From Lathyrus oleraceus (Eukaryota; Streptophyta; Magnoliopsida; Fabales; Fabaceae), in assembly GCF_024323335.1 (NCBI RefSeq), contig NC_066585.1:79249609-79313608 (forward strand): a stretch of DNA of 64,000 nt, written 5' to 3'. The translations under genes and the position numbers were made by a program. Numbering within the stretch: position 1 is the first letter of the stretch; each line of letters starts with the position of its first letter. The notes under the pieces are model-generated. The model was given only the letters and a program-made list of their open reading frames with translations. It did not search any database and had not been told where the DNA came from. This document shows positions 47,035 through 58,770 of the stretch, in pieces.

Positions 47035-48592
47035 ATCGAGTCGTAACACCCTTTGAGATATCTCCGAGAATGTTGTCGATTGGATGGTCTTTGGAAGACT
47101 TCCAAGCTTGAGGGAGATCATCGTTTGAAGGTGGATGAGCTACCTCGGTTTCCTCATGGTGTACATCTTTATCCTCCTCAATTTTGACTATGTCGGGTTG
47201 ATCAATCCCCGGCTCGCCACCTTTGAGTATGTCTTCAGTAGATGTACCTGCACCATGAAAACCACTACCCTTTCCGACGTTTCTCGGATTGGATTCATCA
47301 AAAGTGACATGTACAGACTCTTCTACAGCAAGTAATCGTTTGTTGTATATTCTATATGCTTTGCTCGATTTAGAGTATCCGAGGAAGATACCTTCGTCGG
47401 CCTTGGAGTCGAATTTGCCCAAGTTTTCCTTTCCATTATTCAATACAAAACATTTGCAACCAAAAACATGTAAGTGAGAAACATTTGGCTTTCGCCCTTT
47501 TAAAAGCTCATACGGTGTTTTATTTAGAATGGGGCGTATGAGCACCCTATTCAGAACATAACAAGCCGTACTAATGGCGTCGACCCAAAAATATTTCGGT
47601 AAGCCACTTTCGTTGATCATTGTTCTTCCCAATTCTTCCAAAATTCGATTTTTACGCTCCACAACCCCATTTTGTTGAGGAGTACGTGGAGCGGAGAAGT
47701 TATGATCAATACCATGGTTACCGCAATATTCTTCAAATAGATGGTTTTCGAACTCACCCCCATGGTCACTTCTAATTGCAACAATGTTTGTATTTAATTT
47801 ATTTTGGGAAAGCTTAGCAAATCTTTCAAAGGCGGTGAATGTATCGCTCTTGCTTACTAAAAAGATAGTCCAACATAATCTAGAAAAGTCGTCCACTATT
47901 ACGAAACCGTAATAATTTCCTCCTAGACTTTTAATCCTAGACGGCCCAAACAAGTCCATATGAAGAAGTTCGAGAGGTCTCGTTGTTGAAACGATATTTT
48001 TGGATTTAAATGAGATTCTCGTTTGCTTCCCTTTTTGACAAGCATCACAAAGGTGATCCTTGGTGAACTTTATTTTGGGGAGACCTAAGACTAGATCTTT
48101 TGAGACTATTTTGTTTAGTAAGTCAAAGTTAACATGTGCTAAACGCCTATGCCATAACCATGAATCTTCATTCATTGTTACAAGGCATTTGTCACTTGTT
48201 AACGATACTTCGTTTAAGTCAAGCATATAGACATTATTCACATGCAGACCATTAAACATACTCTTCTTATCATCATTATGTACAATTTTGCAACAATCTT
48301 TTGAAAACGATACATTGTATCCTTTGTCACATAATTGACTGATGCTAAGTAGATTGTGTTTAAGACCTTCGACAAGCAATACATCAGAAATGGTAGTGGA
48401 AGAAGGATTACCTACACTATCTTTACCAAGTATTGCTCCACGGTTGTTGTCACCATAGGTTACATATCCCTTCTTCTTAGCCACGAAGTCAATGAAGAGT
48501 GATATGTCTCCTGACATGTGCCTTGAGCATCCACTGTCGAGAACCTATCTTCTCTCGGTAGTCTCGAGGCATTGTACCTATGGAAATGTAAT
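47035..48592 (-). pseudogene. A pol, 5' part: protease and integrase
   Basis: Protease active site VLDSGCSRHMSGD lies at 48544-48506, preceded by an in-frame TAG at 48547-48545 (relatives have Trp there) and by a frame change from gag near 48600. The integrase zinc region HRRLAHVNFD...CDACQKG spans about 48155-48035. The catalytic core is about 47980-47640, with VDDFSRLCWT, RSDHGGEFEN and a QQNGVVERKNR box containing the Glu. The C-terminal part includes KADEGIFLGYSKSSKAYRIY and a linker ending GVTTRSK, where element C is inserted. Open from 48544 to the insertion. Confidence 0.9.
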
Positions 48593-50346
48593 TAACAAGA
48601 GAAGGTACCCAATGGCTTATTGGGTCCTGAATGGTGAGGAACGAAATGGTTGCATTTGGGTAGCCATTGATAAATGCCTTTAGGAACTAAAAATCTCCTA
48701 AACCTACATTTAGCAATGGAGTCGCCTTTCTTGCAACAATAAAGACAAGAGAAATTTACATTTTGATTGCTTTTGCTATCTTCATCCTTTATAACATATT
48801 TATATTTTTGATATGGATTAACCATACTTTTTCGAAAGTTTGATTTGTCGATAGCAAAGGTAATCTTGGGCTCAAGAGCCTTGTTAAGTTTGGCCTTTAG
48901 GTTTCTTACCTCACCTTGCCAAATATAACAAGTATCACACCCAAAGTTGATCATCCTACTTCTAAGGTCCTCACAACTTGTTTTTGTGCTTTCCACTATA
49001 GAAGCTTTAAGTGCCTCAAGTTTCCTTTCGGATTCTTGAATTTTATGTTCCAAATGAGAAAAAAAATTATTATTTGAGGCAAGCCTTTTAAAGGCCTCTT
49101 TCGCTTCACAGTGTAAAGTATCAAAAGCAGTTTGCAATTCATGATGAGACATACTAGAGGAGTTTTCATATTTAGCATGTCGTACCTATTTCTTTTTGTT
49201 CTTTTGATGAGCAGAGAGACATAGGTTTGCATTTTCATCTTCATCACTAGAACTTTCATCATCGGAGGAGTCGCTATCGCTTTCCCAAGCTATGTATGCT
49301 CTCCTTGGCTTTGATGATTTCTTGTGTGATTTGTATGATTCCTTTTCCTTTGTCTTCTTGTTCATCGGACAGTCCGGTTTGTAATGACCCGACTTTCCAC
49401 ACGTATAGCACGACCCTATAGTCATTTTACCTTTTGAGTCATCATTTTTAGAGTACCTAGATTGTTTCCAGAAGTTTACCAAGTTCTTCTCGGAATGTTG
49501 GATGCCGTTCTTTCTCACGTAACGATTGTAGCATTTAACGAACATCCCCATATCTTCACTCTTGTCCTCTTCTTCTTTGTCGCTCGATGAATAATCATTT
49601 TGCTCTTTTGCTTGAGACTTCGAGGAGGAAGTCTTTAGAGCTATAGATTTCTTTTCACTCACCTTTGCTTTGTCCTTCTTATCTTTCTTTTCGTGTTGTT
49701 CTAGGCTCAAGAGAACTTGTTCGTGCTCTTGTAGTTTGCCAAATAATGTTGTCAAGTCTAATGTGGTAAGATCATTTGCTTCTTTGATGGAGGTCACTTT
49801 CGGCTGCCATTCCCTGTTAAGACATCTCAAGATCTTATTAGTAGCAACATCATTGGAAACCGGCCTACCAAGTGAATGTAATCGATTGATAAGATGAGTA
49901 AATCTCTTTTGCATGTCAGCAATGGTTTCCCCTTGCTCCATGAAAAAGAGATCAAACTCTTGTGTTAGTGTGTTGATTCTTGCCAACTTAACATCGTTCG
50001 TCCCCTCATGGGCAACTTGTAGTGAATCCCACATGGCCTTAGCAGTAGGACAATGGGATACACAATAGTATTCATCTACACCTAATGAGGAGATTAGGAT
50101 ATTTTTGGCTTTCCAATCATAATTGTATTTCTTTTCATCATCATCGGTCCATTGTGCTTCGGGCTTAGGCACCAATTCATTGTTCTCATTGGTCATGGTT
50201 ATTTCAATTGGACCATTGAGAATAACGTTCCATATTTTTCTATCTATGAAATTTATGTGCACCCGCATACAGTCTTTCCAATAACTATAATTTTCACCAT
50301 TGAAAACGGGAGCTCTATTATAAGCCCCTTTAGGTTCGTTAGCCAT
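48593..50346 (-). pseudogene. A gag
   Basis: ATG 50346 (MANEPKGAYNRAPVFNGENY), 55 bases after the LTR and just behind the PBS. The N-terminal gag domain carries AKAMWDSLQVAHEGTNDVK; a Lys/Ser-rich linker and a CCHC knuckle CYTCGKSGHYKPDC (about 49410-49369) follow. A TAG at 49188-49186 interrupts; the same frame continues with a coiled coil and a second, degenerate Cys-rich motif CLYCCKKGDSIAKC near 48750-48710 (His replaced), ending at 48592. A long gag with two knuckles matches the layout of element B. Confidence 0.88.
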
Positions 50347-50387
50347 TTTCTATCAAAGTTATATTTCGAAGCACGGAGTGAACCGGA

Positions 50388-50399
50388 GCTCTGATACCA
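50388..50399 (-). promoter_or_regulatory. Primer binding site of A
   Basis: Minus strand TGGTATCAGAGC, exact complement of initiator tRNA-Met end, two bases from the 5' LTR. Confidence 0.9.
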
Positions 50400-50401
50400 C
50401 T

Positions 50402-52179
50402 TGTTAGACTATGGCACGGATCTAAAGGGGGGGGGGGGGTTGAATAGATCCCAATTAAAATTTGAGTCGGCGCTACCAATTAAAATTGGTTTTGAAAATT
50501 TGTTTTAAGTGCGGAAGCGGCCGAGGAAAAATATAGTCTAAAACGAACCGTTATTGGAAAACCGGATATGCGTCAAGCCTATGGATTAGAGATAATGTGA
50601 AATACGAATCACTACACTATTTGCACACTCAATGATTTGTTTCACTTACTAAGATTCCTAGTTCCAATGATTCAAATACCAAATTAAACTAGATACACAC
50701 TTAAGATAATTTTGGTTTAAGCAAATTATCAAACACTTGGTGTGCAAAAACACTCCAAGTGATATTTGTGTTGAGTAAGTGATTCCAATTAATCTAATAC
50801 AATATCGTATTGTACTTTGGATTCAAAAATAGAGTTTTAACCTCTTACTCAATTAATATCAATGTTTGGAAAAAATGCTTATACTAAAATCACTTAATTT
50901 TTAAGCTGAATCAATTATGCAGAAAATTAGAGAAGACAAGGATTTGATGAGGCAGTTCCCCCGCCGTCCTCGCTTCGGGGTACCTTTGCCCTCAATTCTA
51001 AAACTAGAATTGAGATGATTTAATAGATATCACCTGTTGAATTTAACCGTTTATACAAGGATTGCAAAGCACATATACAACAGAACTCTCAGGATGTTGA
51101 ATGTAGCTTCCACTCCTTGTTCCTTGATTCAAGATGAATCAAGCCCTTCGATTGTTGTTGCTAGACCTCTGATTCCAGCCCCTTTGTTGAATAACCTTCC
51201 GTTCTTCAAACCCTCGGCCCGGCTGATCTCAACTACAACGAATCGAACCCGAATTCTTCCCTTCAATATCACCGAATCCGCTACTAGACTGATGAAGACT
51301 TCCTCTTCTCAATCACCTTCGCTCAGCTGAATATTGGTGAAGCAATTCGTCCAAAAACCCCCAAACACAAACCAGTCTTGGAGGACAAAACCCCAACGGT
51401 TTTATTCAAGAAAAAACCTGTCACAAGCTTCAACGCGAACCGGATTCACCAATCACGGCTTCGAACCTTATCGCCTTTAACCAATCACAAAGCACATCAA
51501 ATATGGTTGTGTGTAGTTGATGTGTTGTGAGATGTTGAAGATGAAGATGATGAATCTTGGACACCTATTTCACTTTTTCTTGTTTCTTTGAACACTTGAA
51601 ATCAATTTGACAAATGTTAGTTGATAAAGGTAATTTGACTTCTATTTATAGTAACCAACTTACCAACCAAAAATAACAGCTTTTCAAACAGTGGAAAATA
51701 CTCAGAAAACTGAGTTTACGCACGAGCGGTCGACCATAGGTCGACGTGCGCTGACCCGTGGGAAACGCGCCGACCCCTATGGTCGACTCAAGTATTCCAT
51801 GCGCTGACCCGTGGCCAACTGCACTAAACCATGCGCCGACCTGTGGTTGACTCAAGCAACCATGCGCTGACCAGTCACCAACTGGTCTGTGTTATGCGCT
51901 GACCCATGGCTTATGCGCTGACCTTTGCGGTCGACTCAAAGCCTGCAAACCTGCAAAAATTCGTATTTTTGTGGTTTTCATGCATTTCGTCATGATCACA
52001 TTTTATCCACATATGTTTTATGAAATATAGCAGTTTTAGATAAGCATAGGGAAGGATATGATAGGTGATATGTTGCATTTGTTTGTAGACGTGGAATCGA
52101 CAATGCCTATTCATCCATGATGGTCATTTGTCATCATCGAAACTTGTGATTGTATGTTGTCTGACAATTTGCCCTTATA
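50402..52179 (-). repeat. 5' LTR of element A
   Basis: 1,778 bp, partner of 8711-10497. The poly-G run is 13 bases here (50427-50439) against 22 in the other copy. TATA box at 51650-51642 on the minus strand. Its outer end reads TTATA instead of TTACA on the plus strand, a C-to-T change in the terminal dinucleotide. Confidence 0.9.
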
Positions 52180-52184
52180 ATTGG
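52180..52184. repeat. Target-site duplication of A, right copy (ATTGG)
   Basis: Matches 8706-8710 exactly. Collapsing the two copies restores the reading phase of the interrupted antisense gene of D. Confidence 0.9.
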
Positions 52185-52473
52185 CTATGGGTTTAGTAGT
52201 ATGATGACAAGGAAAAAACTGAGCACATTTCTCTAAATGTTCTTCAGATACTAATGGGCCTAAAAACCCTAAAGCATTTTCAGAAAGTAGGGAAGGAACC
52301 ATTACCCGAGAAGCAAAAATTGCTTTCTGTTCTTTCAATTTTGGAGCAGTGATGTATTCTCGGTCCCTAACAGTGATGGTTGTGCTGGTTGGAATGTTTT
52401 GGGAAGTAGAACTTTTTGAGGATCCAGAACCTTTGATGTTCTTTGATTGCTTTTGTTGTTTATCAAAAGACAT
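52180..52473 (-). pseudogene. D antisense PMD gene, first 98 codons separated by element A
   Basis: Starts at ATG 52473 on the minus strand with a Ser/Lys/Gln-rich leader (MSFDKQQKQSKN) and runs open to the A insertion point at 52180. Removing A and one copy of its ATTGG duplication joins codon Asn-98 to the reading frame that begins at 8705, with no stop and no phase change. This shows that the ORF was intact at this point when A inserted. The start is chosen because it is the first ATG downstream of a good TATA box (52614-52607) and the frame has no upstream extension. Confidence 0.8.
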
Positions 52474-52904
52474 TGTAATGGGTTTTTGAGATTTTGAAGA
52501 ATTAGGGTTTTAGGGAAGAAGAAGCGTTTTCAGAGAAGTTGAAGAAGATGGACTTAGATGGAAAATGGAGATTTTCGTGAAAAGAAATAGAAAAATGACA
52601 AGTGAGCTTTTATAGTGTTAAACCTACGAAGCTGACTGGTTACGCTTTACTAGGGTAGTGGGCGACGTGGTGGTTTTTTCTGAGAAAAGGGTACAGGGAA
52701 TACTATTCATTTTCTTGGAAGTTGAAGCTCATGATGTCAAATAACTGCGCACACGTTCTGATGAGACGTTTTGAAAAAGTTAATCATGATTAACTAACAA
52801 ATATGGACTTTTAGGTCTATGAAAGGTCTCTGGTCGAAATCTGGTGAATACAAATTTTTTTCATTTCTACAGTAATTCAAAATAGACATTTCTTGGGGGT
52901 AATT
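52474..52904. other. D segment between antisense gene and 3' LTR
   Basis: Carries the putative promoter and leader of the antisense gene on the minus strand. On the plus strand it ends with a purine-rich stretch (ttgggggtaa, ending just before 52905) that fits the polypurine tract priming plus-strand DNA synthesis. No other coding region seen. Confidence 0.5.
52607..52614 (-). promoter_or_regulatory. TATA box of the antisense PMD gene
   Basis: Minus strand reads TATAAAAG, about 135 bases upstream of the ATG at 52473. This leaves room for a start site near 52580 and a leader of about 100 bases. The position is inside D, about 300 bases before the 3' LTR and distinct from the LTR promoter. Confidence 0.5.
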
Positions 52905-53834
52905 TGTTAGCTGGAGATTTCGAAAGATAGTTGAAGTTCTTTGGAAGTGTTACGTTTTGGAGAATAAATAAAAGATGGTTGTGTCGAAGCTGTTTAATTC
53001 TTTTCGTGGGTGAACAATTCTTTGTTGTCGAAGCCTGAGACTTAGAAGATTTTTGGATTTCCACAAAGCTCTCTTCGACATAAGCGTTCACAGAGTCGAA
53101 GCTTCAAGCGGGAAGCATTTGAAATTTAAACAAAGCCGTTTCGCCAGGCCAACACGTGGAGACATCTGAGACATGCAACACTTGAGAATGGCGAACGTGG
53201 CAGTCATATGTGTAGAGGCTGTTAGGGTCGAATTGCTATAAATAGGGGTCTTAGTCTTAGATTCAAAGGTGTTCAAACAAATATACAGAAATTCACAAAA
53301 TATACTCGAAGTACCAGAGCGAGAGAAAAGAGTTTTACGCTGAAAATGTATGTATGAAGAACACCATAAGTTTCGTTCATGTTATCTATTTCATACCAAT
53401 TATTTAAATTAAAGTTATTCATTGCCTTTTATTTTGTCGAATTGCCCTTATTTTCAGTAGTTTATCATCACTTTTACTGTTGTATTTACATTTCGCCAAG
53501 TCTTCAATTTCAGTACTTTCTCAAAACTTAAAGCATTTACTTCGAGTCATTTATCTTTACCTTTCCCAAGTATTTTCGTTATCTTTAAGAAACCTTTTAC
53601 TACAAAGTTATCGTCATTTACGTTGTTCATAAAGTCATAAGTTTTGTGTAGAATTGTTGTCAAAACACCTTTCCTTGTCCACAAATCAGAAACAAACTTA
53701 ACCATGAGTCAAATCACCGTAATAATAGTTCTTGAGACACATGTCCTAGGATCAATCTAGTCGATCCTGTAAGTTACCAAAAATATATAAATTTGGAAGA
53801 CTAGCGGTTGTTTATCAGAAATCACTAGTAAACA
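52905..53834 (+). repeat. 3' LTR of element D
   Basis: Begins TGTTAGCTGG after a purine tract and ends CTAGTAAACA. Both borders are fixed by an independent solo copy of the same LTR at 57833-58770, whose ends abut a perfect 5-bp duplication. 930 bp. The sequence after it (CTTCT, 53835-53839) should be the target-site copy; the partner lies outside the window. Confidence 0.9.
53237..53245 (+). promoter_or_regulatory. TATA box in D LTR
   Basis: TATAAATAG in the middle of the LTR. The same box is kept in the solo LTR (minus strand, 58432-58424), so it is likely the element's transcription promoter, with start site about 30 bases downstream. Confidence 0.6.
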
Positions 53835-54300
53835 CTTCTAAAAGTACTTTTTCTTTCAAGTCTATCTCCAGCATAGTCAACATCACAATAGCCTACTAAT
53901 TTATACTCACTTGATTTTCTATAAAATAAACCAAAATTAGTAGTACCTTTCAGATACCTAAAGATTCTCTTAACAGTAGTTAAGTGAGTTTTCCTAGGAT
54001 CTGATTCGAAGCGAGCACATAAGCATACACTAAATAAGATATCAGGTCTAGAAGTTGTTAGATATAGAAGAGAACCTATCATACCTCTGAAAAACTTTTG
54101 ATTTACCTTATTGCTTACCTCTTCTTTCTCCAGAATGCATGAGTTTTTGCTAGCTTACATTCTGATAAGTTGAATTTCTTCAAAAATTCCTTTATATATT
54201 TGCTTTGATGAATATACGTGCCTTCTGGTCTTCTGGTCTCTGTATGCCCTTTTCGTTTCTCAAAATATCCATGATATTATCTAAATGATTATATTTTTAT
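53835..54300 (-). pseudogene. Copia RT/RNase H fragment
   Basis: Minus-strand peptide MIGSLLYLTTSRPDILFSVC and the following KRIFRYLKGTTNFGLFY and GYCDVDYAGDRLERKSTF are the standard copia RT-to-RNase H junction. Upstream, in broken frames up to about 54280, are remnants of the preceding RT region. The fragment is cut off by D at 53835. No LTR found. Different in sequence from A and B, so another family. Confidence 0.8.
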
Positions 54301-54421
54301 AAATAGAAGAAATTTCAAATGTATAAGAAAAAGGTGTTAACTTTTTTTGTACAGTAACAAATCAAGTGCACCAAAGGTAACACATTTAATAATATTTAAT
54401 TTGAAGGATCAAGACAATTTA

Positions 54422-54789
54422 GGGCCTGTTTGATATGGTTTTGGAAAACTGTTTTTTAGTTTTTAAAAATTAAAAATTATAAAATTTGTTTGGTAGTCTA
54501 ATTTTATAAAACTATTTCTCAAAACTATTTTCTATTTGTGAGTTTTTAAAACTAAAAATCTAAAATAGATTTTAGAGGTTTTGGTTTTTTGGTTTTTAGT
54601 TTTTGAAATTAGGAAGAGGACAAAACAAGAAAAAATGGTACTATATTCATCAATGACAAATTTGTAACGATGTTCAACTTTAAAACAATTTTTAAAAATT
54701 AGATGTTTTTTCCTCAAAACTTTTTTTTAAAACTTAATTTTTAAAATAATTTTTAAAAACTAAAAACTAAAACTCATTCAAACGGGCCC
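54422..54789. mobile_element. Tourist-like MITE (PIF/Harbinger type)
   Basis: 368 bp, very AT-rich, with terminal inverted repeats starting GGGCCTGTTTGA and ending TCAAACGGGCCC. TTA flanks both sides (54419-54421 and 54790-54792), the duplication size of PIF/Harbinger elements. The interior is largely self-complementary with many AAAACTA/TAGTTTT segments. No coding capacity. Confidence 0.75.
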
Positions 54790-54792
54790 TTA

Positions 54793-55954
54793 GTCTCTTG
54801 CTATGCCTTGGAATTTTGGCAGATATTCTCCGCCAAAGTGGATCATCATAGTGTATTTAAGAATACTAGATATCACCATCGAATCTAAATTTATAACTTC
54901 TTTTGGGAACTCCCATGGTACTTACAAAATCATCTATGATATTCTTTGGAATCTATATTACAAATTTTAATAGTATCTTCCATAACATTTTCAAACCCAC
55001 AAGCCAAAATTTAAATAAATCTATCTTTGAAATTTTAATCAAATACACCCCTAAAATTTGTTACATTATCTTTTCCTTCTTTAACTTTTTTTAAAAAACA
55101 ATTTTGGTTTTTATTTTTTAACAGAAGTAGAGTTAGATAATATAGTAAGATCAAAACATACAACCATTACCTATGAAAATTCTATTGGCATTTAGTAATG
55201 ATATATAAAACACAACAAGAATGTGACGAATCAACTAAAACTACTATCTTCTATATATTACTATAATTGTCACGACGATTTTGGACAATCACCCTTAAAT
55301 TGCACATTTGGAGAACTGCCTTCTCAAAAGACACGATAACCATGATGACATATTCCAATTTTATCCCTCGATCAAAAAGGCGATTTTCGGCGACCTTATC
55401 TAGATTCTGACGACGTCCAAATATTTAGGTAATGTAATTTTTGCCCTTTGTTCTTTCAAATCTCTTTTGCTCATACTCTTAAGGCTTGCTACTTTTTCTG
55501 AGGGATTTGAGCTCGATTTAGATGAGCTTCAATGTGAAGCTCAGCGAATTCAAATGTGAGCTTTATATGAGGTGTGAGGAGGGATTTTGTCAGCGTATCA
55601 ATAAAACTTTTATGGGTATTTAGCTTCATGAGCCTACTTATAGGAGAAAATTGAAATATCCAATATGTGTGAAGGAAATCAAATATTTTCTTACACATGT
55701 GAGAGTTTGTTTGATTTGAGTGAGTTGGCCCTTATAGAAGATTTGAATCCATTAGAGGGAGAATTTTCAGCAGATTTGGTGGGGATCATTTGGTTCAATA
55801 ATGAGGAATTCGATTAGGGCAGTTTAGCAACTTGGGAAAAGGTTTGTCTGTAGAGAAAAAATGTTATCTTTCTAGAAGCCTAGGTGTTCCTTCTCAATTA
55901 GTGACCTCACCTTGTGAAACTTGATTTACTGAGATTTTTACTTTTTGTGCTTTA
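54793..55954. other. No recognisable feature
   Basis: About 1.1 kb of AT-rich sequence with short, broken open frames on both strands. I could not assign it to any element or gene. Confidence 0.5.
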
Positions 55955-57340
55955 TGAAATTCTAGTACGCAGATATCAGTCGTCGTATGCGATGTCACGA
56001 CACTAATATCAGGACTTTACACAACAATAATAGTAAGCAGATAACAGATGTCGCATACGATGTCACGACACCAGGATCATGACATGTCACACCAAAAATA
56101 ATTACGCAGATAACATATGTTGTATACGATGTCACGACACCAGGTTCAGGGCATGTCACATCAGAAACAATTACAGTGTAAAAACAGGAAGTAAATAACA
56201 CTGGTAAATTGTTAATCCCGTTTGGTGCAACATCACCTACATCTGGGGGCATCCAAGTCAGGAAGGAAATACACTATAATAGTATTAGTTTGAAGTTCTA
56301 AACAACCTCTGGCTTTACAAACTTCTCACCTAATCACTACCTTTGAAATTTCTATCTAAGACTCTCTTAGATATGAGACCCCTCTCACTTTCCTTCAATC
56401 ACATAATAGTGGTAACAACTGAAAACAATTAAAGAATAAAAGACACACTTTCAATGAAACAAAGTACACTCTTTCTTAAAAGCTCATGAGAGATACAAAA
56501 TTACAACTCAATAACCTCAGTCCAATTCAAGTATCAAAGAGATACTAGAATGGCTCACAAATAACATAAACAACTAAAACCCTAGTTTTTCAATGCTCAA
56601 GTGTAGCTCTCTCTTCTGTAGATTAGGTTTAGTAATGTCCTCTTTAAATAGCCTTTGGTAAGCATGGGCTTACGCATAAAAATCAGTAGATCCAAACCAT
56701 ATCAAATCAAATCAAATATGATCAAATCAAATTTGATGTCTCCTTAAATGTTTTGACATCTGTTCTGCATAATATTTGATCAAATCAAATATGATGTCTC
56801 CTTAAATGTTTTGACATCCATTTTGCAGAATCAAATCTGGTGTCTTTTAAATGTTTTGACATCCATTATGTAGAATCAAATCTAATGTTTCCTTAAATGT
56901 TTCGATATTCAGTCTGCAGAATCTTCTGCAGAATCAAATCAAATGTTTTCTTAAATGTTTCGACATCCAGTCTGCACAATCTTCTGCAGAATCAAATCAA
57001 ACATTTTCTTAAATGTTTCGACATCCAGTCTGCATAATCTTCGATAGAATCAAATCAAATCTAATGTTACCTGAAAATGTCTCAACATCCCTTTTAATGA
57101 AACAAGTGCACAACTCGAAATGAAACAACAGTTCCTATAATAAACTTTCTTGGACAATCAGATATGATAGCTGAATATTTAGAGAATCTTCAAATATCTC
57201 ATAATAAAATAAGTCTTCTAAGCAGTAAAACAAAACCTTCAAAGATGTTTGATCAACATGTCACAACAACTTGCTCAACATCTTGTTGTGATACATGTTT
57301 TAATAAAATTGTTGTCAATCATAAAAGCATAAACCTAACA
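55955..57340 (-). repeat. 3' LTR of element E
   Basis: Plus strand starts TGAAATTCTAGTACGCAG and ends AAACCTAACA; the minus-strand end ACTAGAATTTCA matches the end of the B LTR, and the stretch near 56225-56260 (CATCACCTACATCTGGGGGC) also has a B-LTR counterpart (around 32180). Ends next to a purine tract (minus strand CCAAAGGGGATAG, 57353-57341). Confidence 0.8.
56695..57095. repeat. Degenerate tandem repeats inside the E LTR (about 6 units)
   Basis: Units of roughly 55-70 bases with AATCAAATCAAATG, CTTAAATGTTTYGACATC and CAGTCTGCAGAATC in order. Best-kept units lie at about 56880-57060. Confidence 0.75.
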
Positions 57341-57827
57341 CTATCCCCTTTGGAAAATTTTGGGAGAAAAAACCTTTGCATCATATAGATGGAGAAAAGA
57401 TAAAACAACAATAATAATCACAAGCACAAAAACAAACAACCAAACACTTGGTATAACACCAAGACATATTAGCGACACACACACCAGAAATAAGTAGTAG
57501 AAACCCAACCTCATAGAAAAGACATAGAGAGAAATAAACTCTCACACTCTAAGCCTCCTTCAGAAACAAAATTCCAAGACATTATGTCTAACATCACAAC
57601 AAGCACACAACAACCTAAGCACAAACAAAATTCTATGAAACAAAATGTCAGAACATTATGTCTGACATCATAGTAAGTACACAACATCCTAAGCACAAAT
57701 AGAATTCTCTGAAACAAAATGTCAAGACATTATGTCTGACATCACAACAAGTACACAACAACCTAGGTATAAACAAATCAAACCCCCCCTAAATGTCATG
57801 ATCAGCAACACAAAAATAACTCCCTCT
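57341..57827 (-). other. E 3' non-coding region with 74-bp tandem repeats
   Basis: ATTATGTCT starts at 57581, 57655 and 57729, giving three 74-base units (about 57545-57775), each with a TGTCA-AGACATTATGTCTGACA imperfect palindrome. Further extra purine tracts on the minus strand lie at 57782-57790, 58788-58795 and 58865-58872. Confidence 0.7.
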
Positions 57828-57832
57828 GTCAC
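57828..57832. repeat. Target-site duplication of solo D LTR, left (GTCAC)
   Basis: GTCAC, matched by 58771-58775. Confidence 0.85.
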
Positions 57833-58770
57833 TGTTTACCAGTGATTTCTGATAAACAACCGCTAGTCTTCCAAATTTATATATTTTTGGTAACTCACTG
57901 GATCAACTAGATTGATCCTAGGACATGTGTCTCAAGAACTATTATTACGGTGATTTGACTCATGGTTAAGTTTGTTTCTGGTTTATGGACAACGAAAAGT
58001 GTTTTGACAATAATTCTAAACGAAACTTATGACTTTATAAACAAAGTAAATGACGATAAATTTGTAGTAACAAGTTTTTTAAAGATAACGAAAATACTTG
58101 GAAAGGGTAAAGATAAGTGACTCGAAGTAAATGCTTTAAGTTTTGAGAAAGTATTGGAAATGAAGACTTGGCGAAATGTAAATGCAAAAGTAAAAATGAT
58201 GATAAAATACTGAAAATAAGGGCAATTCGATAGAATAAAAGGCAGTGAATAACTTTAATTTAAATGACTTGCATGAAATAGATAACATGAATGAAACGTA
58301 TGATGTTCTTCATACATACATTTTCAGCGTAAAACTCTTTTCTCTCGCTCTGGTACTTTGAGTATATTTTGTGAATTTCTGTATATCTGTTTGAACACAC
58401 ACTGAAATCTAAAACTAAGACCCCTATTTATAACAATTCGACCCTAACAGCCTCTACACAGATGACTGCCACGTTCGACCTCCTCAAGTGTTGCATATCT
58501 CAGATGTTTCCACGTGTTGGCCTGACAAAACTGCTTCGTTCAAATTTTAAATCTTTCCCGCTTTGAAGTTTCGACTCTGTCAAAACGCCTACGTCGAAGA
58601 GAGCTTTGTGGAGATCAAAAAATCTTCTAAGTCTTAGGCTTCGACAAGAAAGATTTGTTTACCCAAGAAAAGTATTCAACAAACAGCTTCGACACAACCA
58701 TTTTTATTTATTCTCCAAAACGTAACACTTCTAAAGAACTTCAACTATTTGTCGAAATCTCCAGCTAACA
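57833..58770 (-). repeat. Solo LTR of the D family
   Basis: 938 bp; minus strand begins TGTTAGCTGG and ends TGGTAAACA, with GTCAC on both sides and no internal element sequence. This is the product expected from LTR-LTR recombination. Over the first 250 positions about one base in ten differs from the D LTR at 52905-53834. TATA box kept at 58432-58424 (minus). Confidence 0.9.

Larger units (their letters stand above)
8711..52179 (-). mobile_element. Element A: Ty1/copia, Sirevirus-like, interrupted by C and B
   Basis: Bounded by LTRs of 1,787 and 1,778 bp and an ATTGG duplication. Without the nested insertions it is about 11.1 kb. On the minus strand the order is 5' LTR, PBS, gag with CCHC zinc knuckle, protease, integrase, RT, RNase H, an extra ORF and 3' LTR. 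The PR-IN-RT-RH order defines Ty1/copia. The extra ORF after RNase H, long LTRs, long gag, and several copies of the polypurine motif fit the Sirevirus (SIRE/Maximus) lineage. C is inserted between integrase and RT. Confidence 0.9.

Noticed and set aside
8711..52179. 1.78-kb direct repeats at 8711 and 50402 as unrelated insertions of one repeat
   Set aside because: TSD ATTGG, PBS and polypurine tracts at the correct inner sides and in-phase target frame show a single element.
53821..53824. LTR end of D at AAATCA (53824)
   Set aside because: Looks like a TG...CA end but the solo copy's duplication requires the end ten bases further, at 53834.
54422..54789. hAT-type element
   Set aside because: No 8-bp duplication; the 3-bp TTA and the GGGCCTGTTTGA termini fit PIF/Harbinger better.
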